Part shown: positions 47,645 to 58,994 of the stretch, one piece after another
Position numbering within the stretch: the stretch's first letter is position 1
Layout: each line of letters opens with the position of its first letter
Origin: Gonatopus flavifemur
Lineage: Eukaryota; Arthropoda; Insecta; Hymenoptera; Dryinidae
Direction of reading: 5' to 3'
DNA length: 64,000 nucleotides
Assembly: GCA_018340375.1 (NCBI GenBank)
Contig: JAFFJZ010000003.1
Span: 27,156,001 to 27,220,000, forward strand
Program-made: the position numbers and the translations under genes
The notes under the pieces: model-generated
Databases searched by the model: none
The model's input: the letters and a program-made list of their open reading frames with translations, nothing else
What the model was told of the DNA's origin: nothing

Positions 47645-50555
47645 AATAATCCCCCACAGTCGATCAACGTTTCATCAACGTTTAATGTTTACTTTACGCC
47701 ATGTGTTGAATAATCACGCTAATTGGCTGTTCATTCTACCGCATTACAGTTTTTCCTACGACGACGACAACATCATTTACACACAACGCGAATGAAACCG
47801 CGCGTTTTCGTATCACTGCGAACATCTGATAGAATCTGTATTATATTTTGTCACACATAATAATTGCCTTGTAAATTCATTCGACATCCACGCAAGTATT
47901 ATGTTTTTCGGTATTGTATGTAAAGCTTATTGTCCTCGAATGAACATTGAAATCGCCGTAGGAATTTATTGAGTTACAAATAAATTGTTTCCTTCGATGG
48001 GAGATCGAGGAGGAGAATGGGGGTTTTTGATGGCGCACAGATAATGCGGATTTCATATCGTATCTGTAATGAAAATTTTATGCGAATAATAAGCTTTACG
48101 TATATGCACGAATATAAAACACGTTGATCAACGATTTTCAACAATTTATTCGATTTCTATAGCGAATATATTTATATATACATGGTTAGTGAACAAGGAG
48201 GAGTGAGAAAGAACGAGAGGAAACACGCATACACTTCATCATGATTCCCGACACGCGCCACGAGCATTCGTTGTCATTTATCTCTGACACCATGCACAAT
48301 GCGTGTAATCCTCTTTGCGCTTCTCTCCCTATTCCCTTTAATGCTCTGTGGCTATTTGACGTGAGCTGATATATCTCTCCTTACAAGTCCCTGCGGAAGT
48401 ATTACTTATGTAGGTATATACTCTTCGCTCTATGGATAGGTATGTACGAGGATACTAACGGAAAAAAAATTATTGCTCTTCGGGTGAGATATTCTTCCCT
48501 TAAATCACTTAATCCGTCGTTATGCTACGTTATACGGTTTATCATTCCTCTTTAAATCGTTCGGTTCTGAAAACGAAACATATAAGTCAATCGAATTTGA
48601 ATATTCGGGAAAGCTTTGTCGATAAAAAGATATTATTTATCGCAAAGAGGACAAAGGTAGTGAAAAATGCGAAGAAAATTAATCCTATAATTTGTTCTTG
48701 AATAAGAAAACGCAAAATCGAAACTAAATCAGGGAATATTTTCACGTATCAAGGTTCAAAAAAATGTACGCTGGAATTTGTTTTATTCTGACATTCCTCG
48801 TGTATTCCTTTTACGTTGACACATAATACGGTAATAGAGTTCTTCGTCGTGTTGCGTTTGGACAGATTCATCCATCACTTTTGTACATACAGCGCACTTT
48901 ATCGTAAATATGAAAAAATTTATCCATGTGAAAAAATCTCCCTTGTACCGAAAATGTATCCTGAAATCCAACGTGATCGAATGTCTTTCGTGCACAGACG
49001 GTGAAGGATACGAAAAACAGGATCAGGTGTGTGCGGAGATTTCACAATAATCTTTTTGATATAAATATATAATTAAACATTTTCTTCGTACAGCGTGAAT
49101 ACGTAATGTTCTCTTCGAAACCACTGAGCTTTGCTGAATATCATCCATGGGAAAAATTGTAGAGAAATTAACATCCACAAAAAAGTGTGAAAGGAAATTA
49201 GAAACATACTTTTATACAAAGTTCTTTGAAATCCCATACAACACAAAGCATATAACATATTCTAACATAAATATTCATACAAAATTACGAACCTTATCCG
49301 AGTATAAATACCGCTGCGTTACCGATATATTCACTAAAACAACGGGGATATACATTTTTATTATAGATAATGATATGTAACTCGATGATATGGTATCAAG
49401 AATATTGAACAAATTATAAAAGACATGACATTAACATAAACATACATTTAGAGTCTTAAATGATAGGTTGAAACTTTCCTATATTATATTTCTTCTCTCT
49501 TTCGTTATGTCACCGTACTAATTCCAACCTCTCACCGTCTTAATATGCAAGTGTTCTCATTATACGCGGCTTAGGTGCCTATATCCTGGCGGGTGAGTAG
49601 CTTGTTCCAGGGAACAAACTTGTATACGCGTACATACATATATATACATACAATTTTATTCGTGCATTTATATACGAGGTGTATTATGAAAATCGAAATA
49701 CATTCTTGAAACTTTCACGGAGCATTACATGGAAAATAATTCATCGCATAAATCTACATAAGAATACGAAATGAACGCGTTTGAAACAGAAGCAATAATG
49801 AAAATGGAAGGGATGTATCGTTGAATGTCAGTCCTTTTCACCTCGTTTTTCAAAGTTTTCTCATTTGAAATTCATTCGAGGTGATTAGAGGTACGTTATT
49901 ATATTCAGAAGTTTTTTCATTGCGTCAGGAATGAGGTGATAGTATAATTACGTGCACACGTACGATGTGCGTGTTTCGAAAACAAATGCAGCTCAAATGA
50001 GCGGTATTATTAGACCGTATTATTGTTTCGTATGATTCATGAAAATAATTGAAAATCTACAATATTTCTTTTTTCGTGAATCGGAATGATTGCAGAGTAC
50101 CTCCAGAGTATATACCTTCACACCTTCCAGCACGAACATGCCTTGTAAATACGTTTCTTGCATATAATCCTACTATGAATACGAAAGTTTATCCCGATTT
50201 GAAATCCGTCGAATATCGTTCCACCAAATTCGCAGCCATAAAGAAGAACCTTAGTTGTATTTATTGATACCGCAGATATATTCTGTGTGGAAAATGTTAC
50301 AAAATTTTATACAAATTATATATAATTCTTCAACTTTTTCTACTTGAGATACATGTATAGCCATGTGAAGATACGTGAAGTGCACTTTTTCTTTTGAAAA
50401 TCATTGAATTTTCATCGTCAACACTACTTTTTGCGATCATTTGAATTTGTTTCTTAAACATATTTTCAGTGCGATAAGTAATAACATCGACTGTTTAATT
50501 TGTCACAATTGTCTCGGTCCCAATACTTTTACCTTACCACGTGCCTTAATTGCTT
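47645..50555. other. No gene seen
   Basis: No domains or transposon ends recognised in about 2.9 kb. The open frames are short. Confidence 0.45.
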
Positions 50556-50691
50556 GTTAATTCTTTCCAAAATCTCGCACAGTGGAAAATTCCTATGCAT
50601 TTATGGACAAAAATCAGTCTGCAACTCAATTTTTATTCTATGTCAATCAGTTTCGTTCTGGAATATTCGAAAAGAGATCTACTCTCATTAG

Positions 50692-50737
50692 GGATGCACG
50701 AGACGAGATTCTCGACGATACTTCTCGTGCACCCCTA
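50692..50737. repeat. 46-bp hairpin, hAT-like micro-element
   Basis: TAGGGATGCACGAGA and TCTCGTGCACCCCTA form the two arms of a 46-base hairpin with a CTCG-rich loop. The TAGGG ends suggest a minimal hAT-type MITE. The flanking 8-mers agree only partly. Confidence 0.5.
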
Positions 50738-50761
50738 ACTTTACAGAAAAAATAAAGTGGA

Positions 50762-50961
50762 GAAATTTACCGTATAGGATGACAATGCCTCGCTTCGAGC
50801 TTTGAAATGGGAATTTTTACAAAATATATTGTCGAATAATTCACATTATGAGACAAAAATAGATTTTTCTCTTATGATGTGATGTTGTTGACAATATATT
50901 TTGTAAAAATTTCCATCTAAAGGCTCGAAGCGATGCGTTGTCATCCTGCACAGTAAATTTC
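50762..50961. mobile_element. Foldback MITE, 200 bp
   Basis: GAAATTTACCGTATAGGATG at the left and the complement of the right arm GAAATTTACTGTGCAGGATG pair, and pairing continues for about 95 bp per arm, including AATTTTTACAAAATATATTG without mismatch. The flanks do not show an obvious duplication. Confidence 0.75.
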
Positions 50962-51545
50962 TTCATTCTTCGGCATTTTTGTTTCTAGCAATTTGATATT
51001 GATATAATTCAATAAAAACTCGATAAATTTTCAATATAAAAACATCGTTACTGTCAAGCATTACTTGTTACTAACGAAAATTTCTGGGTTTTCAATATTG
51101 ATGAGAGATTTCCGTGGTTTTCTTTGGGTCTTTTCTGTTATGCGCAATCAATTCTGTATAAGAATCCATTTATTCCTTCCAGATTTTAAGGAAGTCATTT
51201 CGATGAACAAAAATTCTTGATCTTTGGATGGATTTTGTAATTTCAGTTGGATTTTCACAATCTTTTTGTGCTTCTCCATCGCGAGCTCAGTACTCTTATG
51301 CAGAGAAAATATGCCTCGTAACGTAAAACAGAGAGCAAACTTGTCTGTTCAGAAAAATCTCTCTCTCAAATTCGATTGAAATTTTTCTCAGGTTGAGTAG
51401 TGAATTACAAAAATGTTGCAGTGATGATACATCAACGTGGAACTCTCTCTCTGAGTATTTTAAAAAGCAATTCATCAGTATCGGATGAGAATTGAATTGT
51501 AGGCAGATTTTTGTCCACAAACTTATCCAAATTTTCCCATGTCCC

Positions 51546-52279
51546 TTTCTCCGTATATGCAGTATTATTTTTTGATGCTTTTGTAACTGCGAAAGTGAGA
51601 GATTGATTGTTTAGAGCAACTTCATTCTTGATGAAATTCTAGCAAATGTGTCCACATATTCATGATAACATCAAATAGAATAAAAGTGATTGTTTATTGA
51701 TGTTCAAAGAACGTAGTTCAATTTGAACACGATGTGGAAAAATAAATGCAAAAGTGAGCAAATACAATAAAGAATGGAAGTAAAAAAAGAATCCGAGTAT
51801 TAAAAGTGAAGATGCGAAGGGAAGTGAAGTATGAAGTATGATGAAGCATGAAGCATGATGATACACAAATCGATACTACGAGCCATGAAAATGACAGTAT
51901 AAAGGAATGAGCATTCGAGGTTTGAGAAATGACATGACAAAGATATATAAAATACAATGTACGAGAAATAAGAGATGAATACAAGGTTTACAGATGAGGA
52001 AATGATATGCGCGAGGGTGAACACGAGGGGAAGAAATGAAAAAAAAAAAAGATGAAACAAAGTAATAAAGTATAGCGGTCATGCTTTGATATGCAGAGGT
52101 AAGGATCTTCAGCATTGAGAATTGAGAACCATGAATAGTTATCAGAGATGTTTGTGAAGTCGTAATGCGATGATTCGAAATGAAAAATAAGAAAAAGAAA
52201 GAGAGAGGGAATGAACTTTATGGACGTATTTACAACTCTTAGAAATTAACTTGAGATTAAAAATATGAAGGAATATTAG
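51546..52279. other. No gene seen
   Basis: Purine-rich DNA at 51700-52200 produces four overlapping Phe/Ser-rich frames on the minus strand; they look like composition artefacts. Confidence 0.45.
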
Positions 52280-52577
52280 CTTAAAAAGCATAAAACGTTT
52301 TGTGTCTCAAGATATCTTTTGGAAATGTTTGAGAAGACTTACGCATCACCAAAGAATATCTTTTAGATTTTTTAAACTGTACCCACTTTTAAAAAGGCTT
52401 TGGAAGATGTCTTTAAAGATAGCTTCAAAGATTTTTTTCAAGGTTTTTTGCCAAGAGATCTCTTAGAGAACTTTTAGAAGTGAGAGCAATTGAAGAAATC
52501 CAAAAGATATCTTTTAGCGTTGCCTAAAAGTTCGCAAACTTTTCTCAAAAATATCTTGAGACATGAAATGCTGTGTG
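52280..52577. mobile_element. MITE with AGATATCTTTT motif, about 300 bp
   Basis: TGTCTCAAGATATC near the left end and its complement GATATCTTGAGACA-like sequence (AATATCTTGAGACATG) near the right end are inverted. The interior is filled with AAAGATATCTTTT, AAGAGATCTCTTAG and CTTTGGAAGATG-like palindromes. The boundaries are approximate. Confidence 0.6.
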
Positions 52578-52728
52578 GAATGTGAATCATGGATCTTATG
52601 GTAACATATTTTGGCAGTCGGAAAGTAAATTTCAACTCTAGATTGAATAGGCGTTTAATTCTAAACTATTAGAGAAATCACTGCATTTTTTATTGCTGAC
52701 TTGGACAAATAAAACTGAAGATTGGATG

Positions 52729-52773
52729 ATAATATATATATATATATATTATTATTATTATTATTATTATTAT
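52729..52773. repeat. (TA)n then (TTA)n microsatellite
   Basis: About ten TA units run directly into about eight ATT/TTA units. Confidence 0.9.
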
Positions 52774-52940
52774 AGAATTAGGGAACACAATGATGAATGT
52801 TGAATCAAAATAGTTGGAAGAAACTGCGATTGAACGGACGAGTGATCGTCATTTAAGGGGTAATATTACCTTTTGTCCACGAAATTTTTTGCCATTTTCT
52901 AAAACTTACCACAAACGATAGACACATTTTTGAAATATGG

Positions 52941-53790
52941 GGTTTTGTGCATATGAAAGTACTAGTCTTTGAGTACCAGAAACAAATTTTATCATATTTT
53001 TACATCAAAAAATCGCGGCATATCAGCACATTCAAAATAAGTCTGTTAATTTACATGGGGGTACCGCTACAGATCACAATGATGAATGTGGAACAAAAAA
53101 CCAAAAAGTTTCTCAAAATATAGTCCAAAATCTAGCGAACGTCGTAGGATTTTTTCAATGAATTGAATACAACAAATTTTATGAGGGATTTTCGATCGTT
53201 TCAACAAAGAAAGAATCGAAACAAATTTTAAATCAATGCCATTTTATTAAAAATCAATTTTTCGGAAAAATTCCACGATTTTCGCTAGATTTTGGAGTAT
53301 ATTTTGAGAAACTTTTCAGTTTTTTGTCCTAAATTCATAATTGTGACCTGTAGCGGTACGCCCGTGTAAATAAACAGACTTACCCTGGTAGAAATTTTGG
53401 ATGAGAAAATACCAGGGCCTGACGACGAGGCATGCCTGATTTCTTATCAGGTCCTCATCAGGTTTAGTTACGGTTTTCCCTATTTCGCTCGATTTTGTGG
53501 GAGTCCCATCCGAACCCTATTGTACCCCTGCGTTACAACCCTCTTTTAATCCTATTAGGGAAATCAGATAAGTCTCTTGGAAAACTCTCATAGGATTTTC
53601 CTTATTCATGGTTTCTGGATTCTAAACTGATCAGGACCTTATCGAAAATAGGGAATGCCTGATCAAATTTCTACTAGGGTATTTTGAATGTGCTGATATG
53701 CCGTCATTTTGTATTGTAAAGACCTAATAAAATCTGTTTCTGGTACTCAAATACCAGTACTCCTCTAGTACCTTCATATGCACAAAACAG
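52941..53790. repeat. Long palindromic element, 850 bp with one insertion
   Basis: Left arm 52941-53130 and right arm 53270-53390 plus 53680-53790 are imperfect reverse complements (GGTTTTGTGCATATGAA, TCAGCACATTCAAAATAAGT and TTTCTCAAAATATAGTCC are landmarks). The right arm is broken by the MITE at 53393-53679. The loop is 53130-53270. No coding frame. Confidence 0.75.
53393..53679. mobile_element. CCCTGGTAGAAA MITE with TA duplication, 287 bp
   Basis: The ends CCCTGGTAGAAATTT and AAATTTCTACTAGGG are inverted, and TA lies on both sides. The other arm of the surrounding palindrome preserves the empty site (complement reads GACTTATTTTGAATG). The interior repeats CCTGATNAGG and CCTATTAGGG-type palindromes. 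Confidence 0.85.
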
Positions 53791-54105
53791 ATGAATTTTA
53801 GTGTAAAGAACTAGTGATTTTTCATAGTAATTCATATAAAATATCCTAGAAATAATTTATCAAGTTATTGGAAATACGGAGATGATTTTATACACAGACT
53901 ACACGTTTTGTTCAAATATGCAAATAAGTAGGTTACAGAATCGATTTTACATGTAATGCAAATTTCGGATTCAATTATTGGAAAACCATGCAAAACATAC
54001 GCCGATAACTATAACGAACGGCGGTTCGAAAGACAAGAGCGTGGAAGCTCGAACACACCACGAGAGAACAGTTACTTCTCCAACGAAATCAGTACAGTCT
54101 TGGAA
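53791..54105. other. No feature seen
   Basis: AT-rich DNA between the palindrome and the coding-like stretches. Confidence 0.4.
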
Positions 54106-54390
54106 TTACAAAGTAGCCTCAAGTTGTTGTAAGATATTATCCGGGTAAAAACATTCCGTTCCAGTGAAGATCATCGGGTGACAGATTCTCCAAGTATGGC
54201 CAGTAGGATGAATCCGTACTTCAGCTAGATAGGAACTAGTCATGCTCGAAGATAAACATCCATAATCTTCCATGCAAGCAAAAACTTTGATTCCAGAAAT
54301 TGAGATAATTCCGTTAAAATAGAAGTCACTGCTCAGACACATTGCTCCCGGGAATATTAAGAGCATCATTATTCTTCGTATATATCTCAA
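54106..54390 (-). CDS. Coding-like open stretch, unidentified
   Basis: A 94-codon frame on the minus strand with balanced amino-acid use and six Cys, containing GIKVFACMEDYGCLSSS and GHTWRICHPMIFTGTECF. This looks more like real protein than the low-complexity frames elsewhere. A short hydrophobic stretch (MMLLIFPGAMCLSS) follows the first Met. It could be the last exon of a small secreted or Cys-rich protein, or a relic. I recognise no domain and find no firm splice sites. Confidence 0.2.
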   Translation of the reverse strand: MRYIRRIMMLLIFPGAMCLSSDFYFNGIISISGIKVFACMEDYGCLSSSMTSSYLAEVRIHPTGHTWRICHPMIFTGTECFYPDNILQQLEATL

Positions 54391-55331
54391 AATACATTGT
54401 CAAAAATAATTGTGGAATTTTCTCCCAAAACGTAGTGGCAACACAGTTTCTCCCTGAATTTTTTCTCCATTTGTAAAGGCAAAGTATTATTCTTGATGAA
54501 CAAACAATGCCCCCAAGATCAAGGGATGAAATCAGCCATTGGAGTGGAGTGAAATTGACCATATTTGTTTTAGAGTGAAGAACTAAGTTTACTGCAATCC
54601 TGCTTCAATAGCTTGCTCGTGAAATGATTTTATACAGAAAAATTTTGAGGAAGGGATTTGAAGAAGCGGAATTTTTTGGAAAAGAAACTTCTCCAGAAGA
54701 ATTGTGTATAATTTAAAACGAACCTATGGAAATTCACAAATGATCTCAAATGCATGTGAATGGAATTCAGAAATCTGTTTATTAAGTTATTTGATCAATT
54801 ATTGACATTGAATCGATGTCAAAACATCAAATTTCACGTACAACAATGTATACTATGTAATGTTTGAACGGAGCATACAGTCCAATATCAAACGATCGAT
54901 TCAATAATAACAAATTACATTTAATGGAGATATTTCTCTCATGTTAATTGATTGTTTTATGTTACAGGTGAGTTATCTACAAATCATGATCTTCTTACAC
55001 AGACCTACTGTGAGTATAAATTACCATTTTTCTCGAGATATTTCCATTACCATATGTAGATTTTCTTAAATCATTAGCTATTCGTTCATGTATTTCACGT
55101 CGAAAAGAGAAAAATCTAAAGTCCTGAGGATGAGGGGAGAATCCGCACACTGAATTTATCCTCAATCTACAATCTATATACAATTTTATATAAATTATAT
55201 ATAATTTGTTCACTCGGGTGGTCATGGTGATCTGCTGAGAGAACCCTTCGATAAAAATATTGTAGACATTAACGAATTTTGTGACGTTGCACTAGACAAA
55301 AACTAACAACTCGTAAACACCTCGCAAGTAT

Positions 55332-55649
55332 TCAGCGAGATACTTGCGTGGTTTGGTTTATTTTTATTACAGCTTCATAAAACTCGTGAACGCCTAGATC
55401 CTCCACTACTGGGGATAATACTTGGCATTGAAGGTCTTTTTCATGTACCCAGTTGAGAAAGAAAGAGAGTGTAGTTGAATGCTGGGCAGCTGAGGAATTT
55501 GATAACTCTGAATAAAAATTTGATCTGTCATAGCTGAATGTTTTATTCCCATTGAATGGAATATTGAATCCATATTTCAGATAACCAGACTTCCAGTCAC
55601 CGCAGCTAGGTGTCTTTTTCTCAGTGTGGGAGATCGTGTTCATGCACAT
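55332..55649 (-). CDS. Coding-like open stretch, unidentified, related to 57.4 kb
   Basis: A 105-codon frame on the minus strand with balanced composition, including SCGDWKSGYLKYGFNIPF and LGVHEFYEAVIKI. The VHEF segment and its DNA (TAAAACTCGTGAACGCCTAG on the plus strand) resemble TACAAAACTCATGAACGCTTAG at about 57465-57486, read in the same frame there (LSVHEFCNP). That suggests duplicated exons, or chance over a short stretch. A second frame upstream (55621-55842) may be an earlier exon. No domain is recognised. Confidence 0.22.
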   Translation of the reverse strand: MCMNTISHTEKKTPSCGDWKSGYLKYGFNIPFNGNKTFSYDRSNFYSELSNSSAAQHSTTLSFFLNWVHEKDLQCQVLSPVVEDLGVHEFYEAVIKINQTTQVSR

Positions 55650-56829
55650 TCTCTATTGTAAAGAGAGACATACCAGTTATCACCACCCTTTCGATATTAA
55701 ACGATTCCTTTTCTATCACAAAAAACGTTGACTTGTAAAATTTACTGCCCTTTCCACAACGAATTCTCTCTCCTGAACATCTCCCTAAATTTTGCCGGTA
55801 CAGCATCGAAATGTATAGAAAATCTTGGAACCCTTGGAACAATTCTCATCACATAAATTTCTCCATTGATGAACGATCTTATCGAAAGCAATATTCATTG
55901 TTTGTTCTTTCCAGCGTAATTTCAGGAACGAGATCAATCACCGTTCGAAGATCTGATTATCTTCCCCGCAAACATGCGATCTACCTTATCGCACGTACCT
56001 CCGCATACTTTCGATGATACTTAGCTGTGTATATTCTTGTTCATCGATCACGTTGGTGTTTAGAAACGTCAGTTTTTTTTTTTGTATCGTACGATTGAAC
56101 GTGCAATACCGAGAACGGGAGTTTGTGTGGTTATTGAGAAGCTTTGTTTCCAAACTTTACAAGAAGAGAATGTTCTTTTCAACTATTGATCCACCATAAA
56201 TTGGAATTCTTTCAAAAAAAGTGGTATTATCGATATCTGATACTCATCTTCATTTAATAATGATTCTCAGTATTCCTTGATATTTGATTGTAATTAATAT
56301 CAAATCGCCATTCGACGTAACCTACTTATCTTCTTCTTCCAGCTAAAACGCTTGGATGATTGAAGTATGCAATATCTATCAATTAAGATCGCATTATTTT
56401 GCATTATTCATGCATATCAAAGCTCTCTCGACGTCTTCTTTGATTACTCCTTATTTTGATTAGCATTGTTTGACGTATTCTCACGTATCATACATGAATC
56501 TCATTAAAATTCAGGAGGCGCTCAATGTTCGCATTACGCTCATCCATAATATAAACCGTCATATACGTATGAAGATCTATTGTCGCTGTTAACGATGCTA
56601 CAAGGTTGGAGAAGCACGTGATACAATCAAGTGTTGGAGTTTTTTTAATACATCAATCAACCTTTTCCGTACTACACCGTTTCGCATCGGTCCTGAAGAA
56701 AAGAGTCACATGTGAGAGCCAGGATCACTGTCGAATAAAAATAACAGCCGATAAACCGACATAACGTGAGTGTTGAATTCAGAGTTGGACTTCCAAACGT
56801 AGGGTCGAATCGAGTATCCTACTCTGTAA

Positions 56830-57165
56830 ATCTGAAGAAGTGAAAAATCACGTGTCTTTCACTCCACTGAGTCTCAGAAGTGAACCAGTCCGCTTCGAGT
56901 GGGATTTTTACTCGTTTCGAGTGAAAGATTGACTCTAGAATTTGAGTGGCTGTGAGTTTCTAACCTCAAACATTGGAATATCACTCTAAAAGAGTGGAAA
57001 TTTCACTCAAAATTTCAATAGGCTCACTTTTGGTTGGCTGAAGAGTGAAATCTCATTCCAAGAATTTTAGAGAGTAGTGGAAATTGCTGTAGAAATTCTT
57101 CAGGCTGTTACAAGGCTTGGTAAGGTCTTGCAAAGCCTAGAGAATGATTAGAATGTTTTCTACTG
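56830..57165. mobile_element. MITE-like block with GAGTGAAATTTCACTC motif
   Basis: Between 56850 and 57060 the motif GAGTGAAA and TTTCACTC recurs many times in both orientations. The right side (57090-57165) carries AAGGCTTNGCAAAGCCT-type palindromes and ends TTTTCTACTGGGG next to TA, resembling the CCCTGGTAGAAA family end. The left end is unclear. Confidence 0.4.
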
Positions 57166-57360
57166 GGGTACTAGATTCAATGATAAATATATAAATTCCG
57201 GAATGATATTTCGAACTTGATACTCGATTCAAATGATGATAACATGAATCAACCATCAAATCGCGCAAATATGACTGAGAATAGAGTGTTACAATGGAAT
57301 TATGGCTATTGAAGACTAGTTGTCGAATGAAGAGAGCTAAGCTGAAACTCAAGCCCTGAT

Positions 57361-57625
57361 CTATGCACCACGATAAGAGGCATACTTGGTAGCAAAATTT
57401 TTGTCAGTTTTAGACCGGATTTGCTCGGCTCTACCTGGCATTTGTAGCACGATAACACAGGGGTTACAAAACTCATGAACGCTTAGAGAATTGTTGCTAG
57501 GATATTCAAATTGAAAACAAATCCACGCTTGAATTAACTCTCGCACCGAATTTATGGTTGTATAAACAAACTTTTGGTGGTTACAATCGAATGCTGAGGT
57601 TAATCGGTCAAAAGTTCAGAAAAAA
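57361..57625 (-). CDS. Coding-like open stretch, unidentified
   Basis: On the minus strand the frame is open from a stop near 57625 to TAG/TGA at 57361, passing AFDCNHQKFVYTTINSV, AWICFQFEYPSNNSLSVHEF and VIVLQMPGRAEQIRSK. An acceptor-like CCTCAG lies just upstream (about 57590). If real, it would be an internal or last exon; the short likeness to 55.4 kb supports a small duplicated family. The function is unknown. Confidence 0.22.
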
Positions 57626-58967
57626 CTCCTGCTGAAAAATCTTCAGAAAGAGTTTAATTGGTATTCGACAAATTTTTTTAAATTTCTATGGTGTGTGAAA
57701 AGATTCTTGTTTTTATTGCGTGGCTTCGTCATTGCTTTATCAAAATTCTACGTCTGCTTTACCAGAGTCCTAGTTTAAGTATCAATGATTAACCAGAGTT
57801 AAGCTCAACATATTGAAATATCGGTGTTGAACCCTCAACAAACTTCAACAGCTTCATTCCACGAAAGGGAATTTTATAATCAATCGACCAACAAAATGAC
57901 ATTCATCATCGAATCAATATCAAAATTCACTTTACGTTGTAAAGTAAAATCAATTTGTTAGCGGTACACCAAACAGCGAGCTCTTTGTCAACTTGAGCTG
58001 TAACGCTCATGAACGTACCGAAAAGGGACTGAGGATAAGCAAACAATAACAATTGCTTTGCCGTACCGCAATAACAAATTCACTTTGCCGTACCCTTACA
58101 ATTGGAACGAACCTTTGACACACGTTCCTTCGTCATTATTTCGTTCCTGGAATCATCTTTCGAAAGGTACATAAATATTGCAAATTGTTACATCGTCGGG
58201 TTCGAATACCGTAGATCCGGCAGAGGAATGGAACGATGATAATAATAACAAGCGTCATTATGTTATCCTTGAAATAATAAATGAATTGACTAGAGTTTCT
58301 GCAACTTTAAATTCTTGGTGTTATTGGATTCAGCTCTACGGGATGCTCCTCTTTGAATGTTAATTCGAATTCTATGTGAACGTGAAGTTGTTAACTCTTG
58401 GTCTTTACCCGCATTCCAAAAGGGAAGTACATGACGTACAATATAATACGTAGCGCGATGCAACGCGTAACGAGAAAATAACGGCTACCAGTGGTACATC
58501 CAAGAAACAAGTTCATATACGCGTCTACACCCACGTAATTCGTCTAGGCGCTGGTTGTACGTGTACATCTGTATGCATGTATGCGTTATGTATACGAGCA
58601 TGTATTATTTACGGTGGTTGACGCATATGCATATACCCGAGGAACTTGTTTTACGTGCAGTCAAGTTAACTTTTTTACCTACGTTATTTATGTCGGATGA
58701 GAGGTCGAAAAAGCCTTACTAACTCATATTTTTAATTATAAAACAATGACCGGGAGTGGAATCCTACATTTTATTGCTGTATCAATTAGTTTTTCATTCA
58801 ATTATCCTCGAAGGGTATACGTGTGTTTTCATTTTTCATTGTAACGTGAGATTTTTTGACGGAATGTGATTGAAGATATCCAGGACACATTCTCTTTCTT
58901 TCTTTCTTCCCGTATTATATATATATATGTATATACAAGAAAACGTGAGTTCGTTTGATAATACGTA

Positions 58968-58994
58968 TATGTGTGTGTGTGTGTGTGTGTGTGT
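58968..58994. repeat. (GT)n microsatellite
   Basis: About thirteen uninterrupted GT units. Confidence 0.9.

Larger units (their letters stand above)
50560..51545. repeat. Inner palindromic family, copy 2 (inverted, interrupted)
   Basis: CACAGTGGAAAATTCC and ACAAAAATCAGTCTGCAACT at the left match the complement of 51395-51540 and both arms of copy 1 at 46500-47330. The middle (51100-51245, including ATTCTTGATCTTTGG) matches the reverse complement of 46870-47000. Two small foldbacks at 50690-50961 interrupt the left part. Confidence 0.65.

Noticed and set aside
51660..52115. Four overlapping Phe/Ser/His-rich frames on the minus strand
   Set aside because: All come from the same purine-rich DNA in different frames, which is a composition effect.
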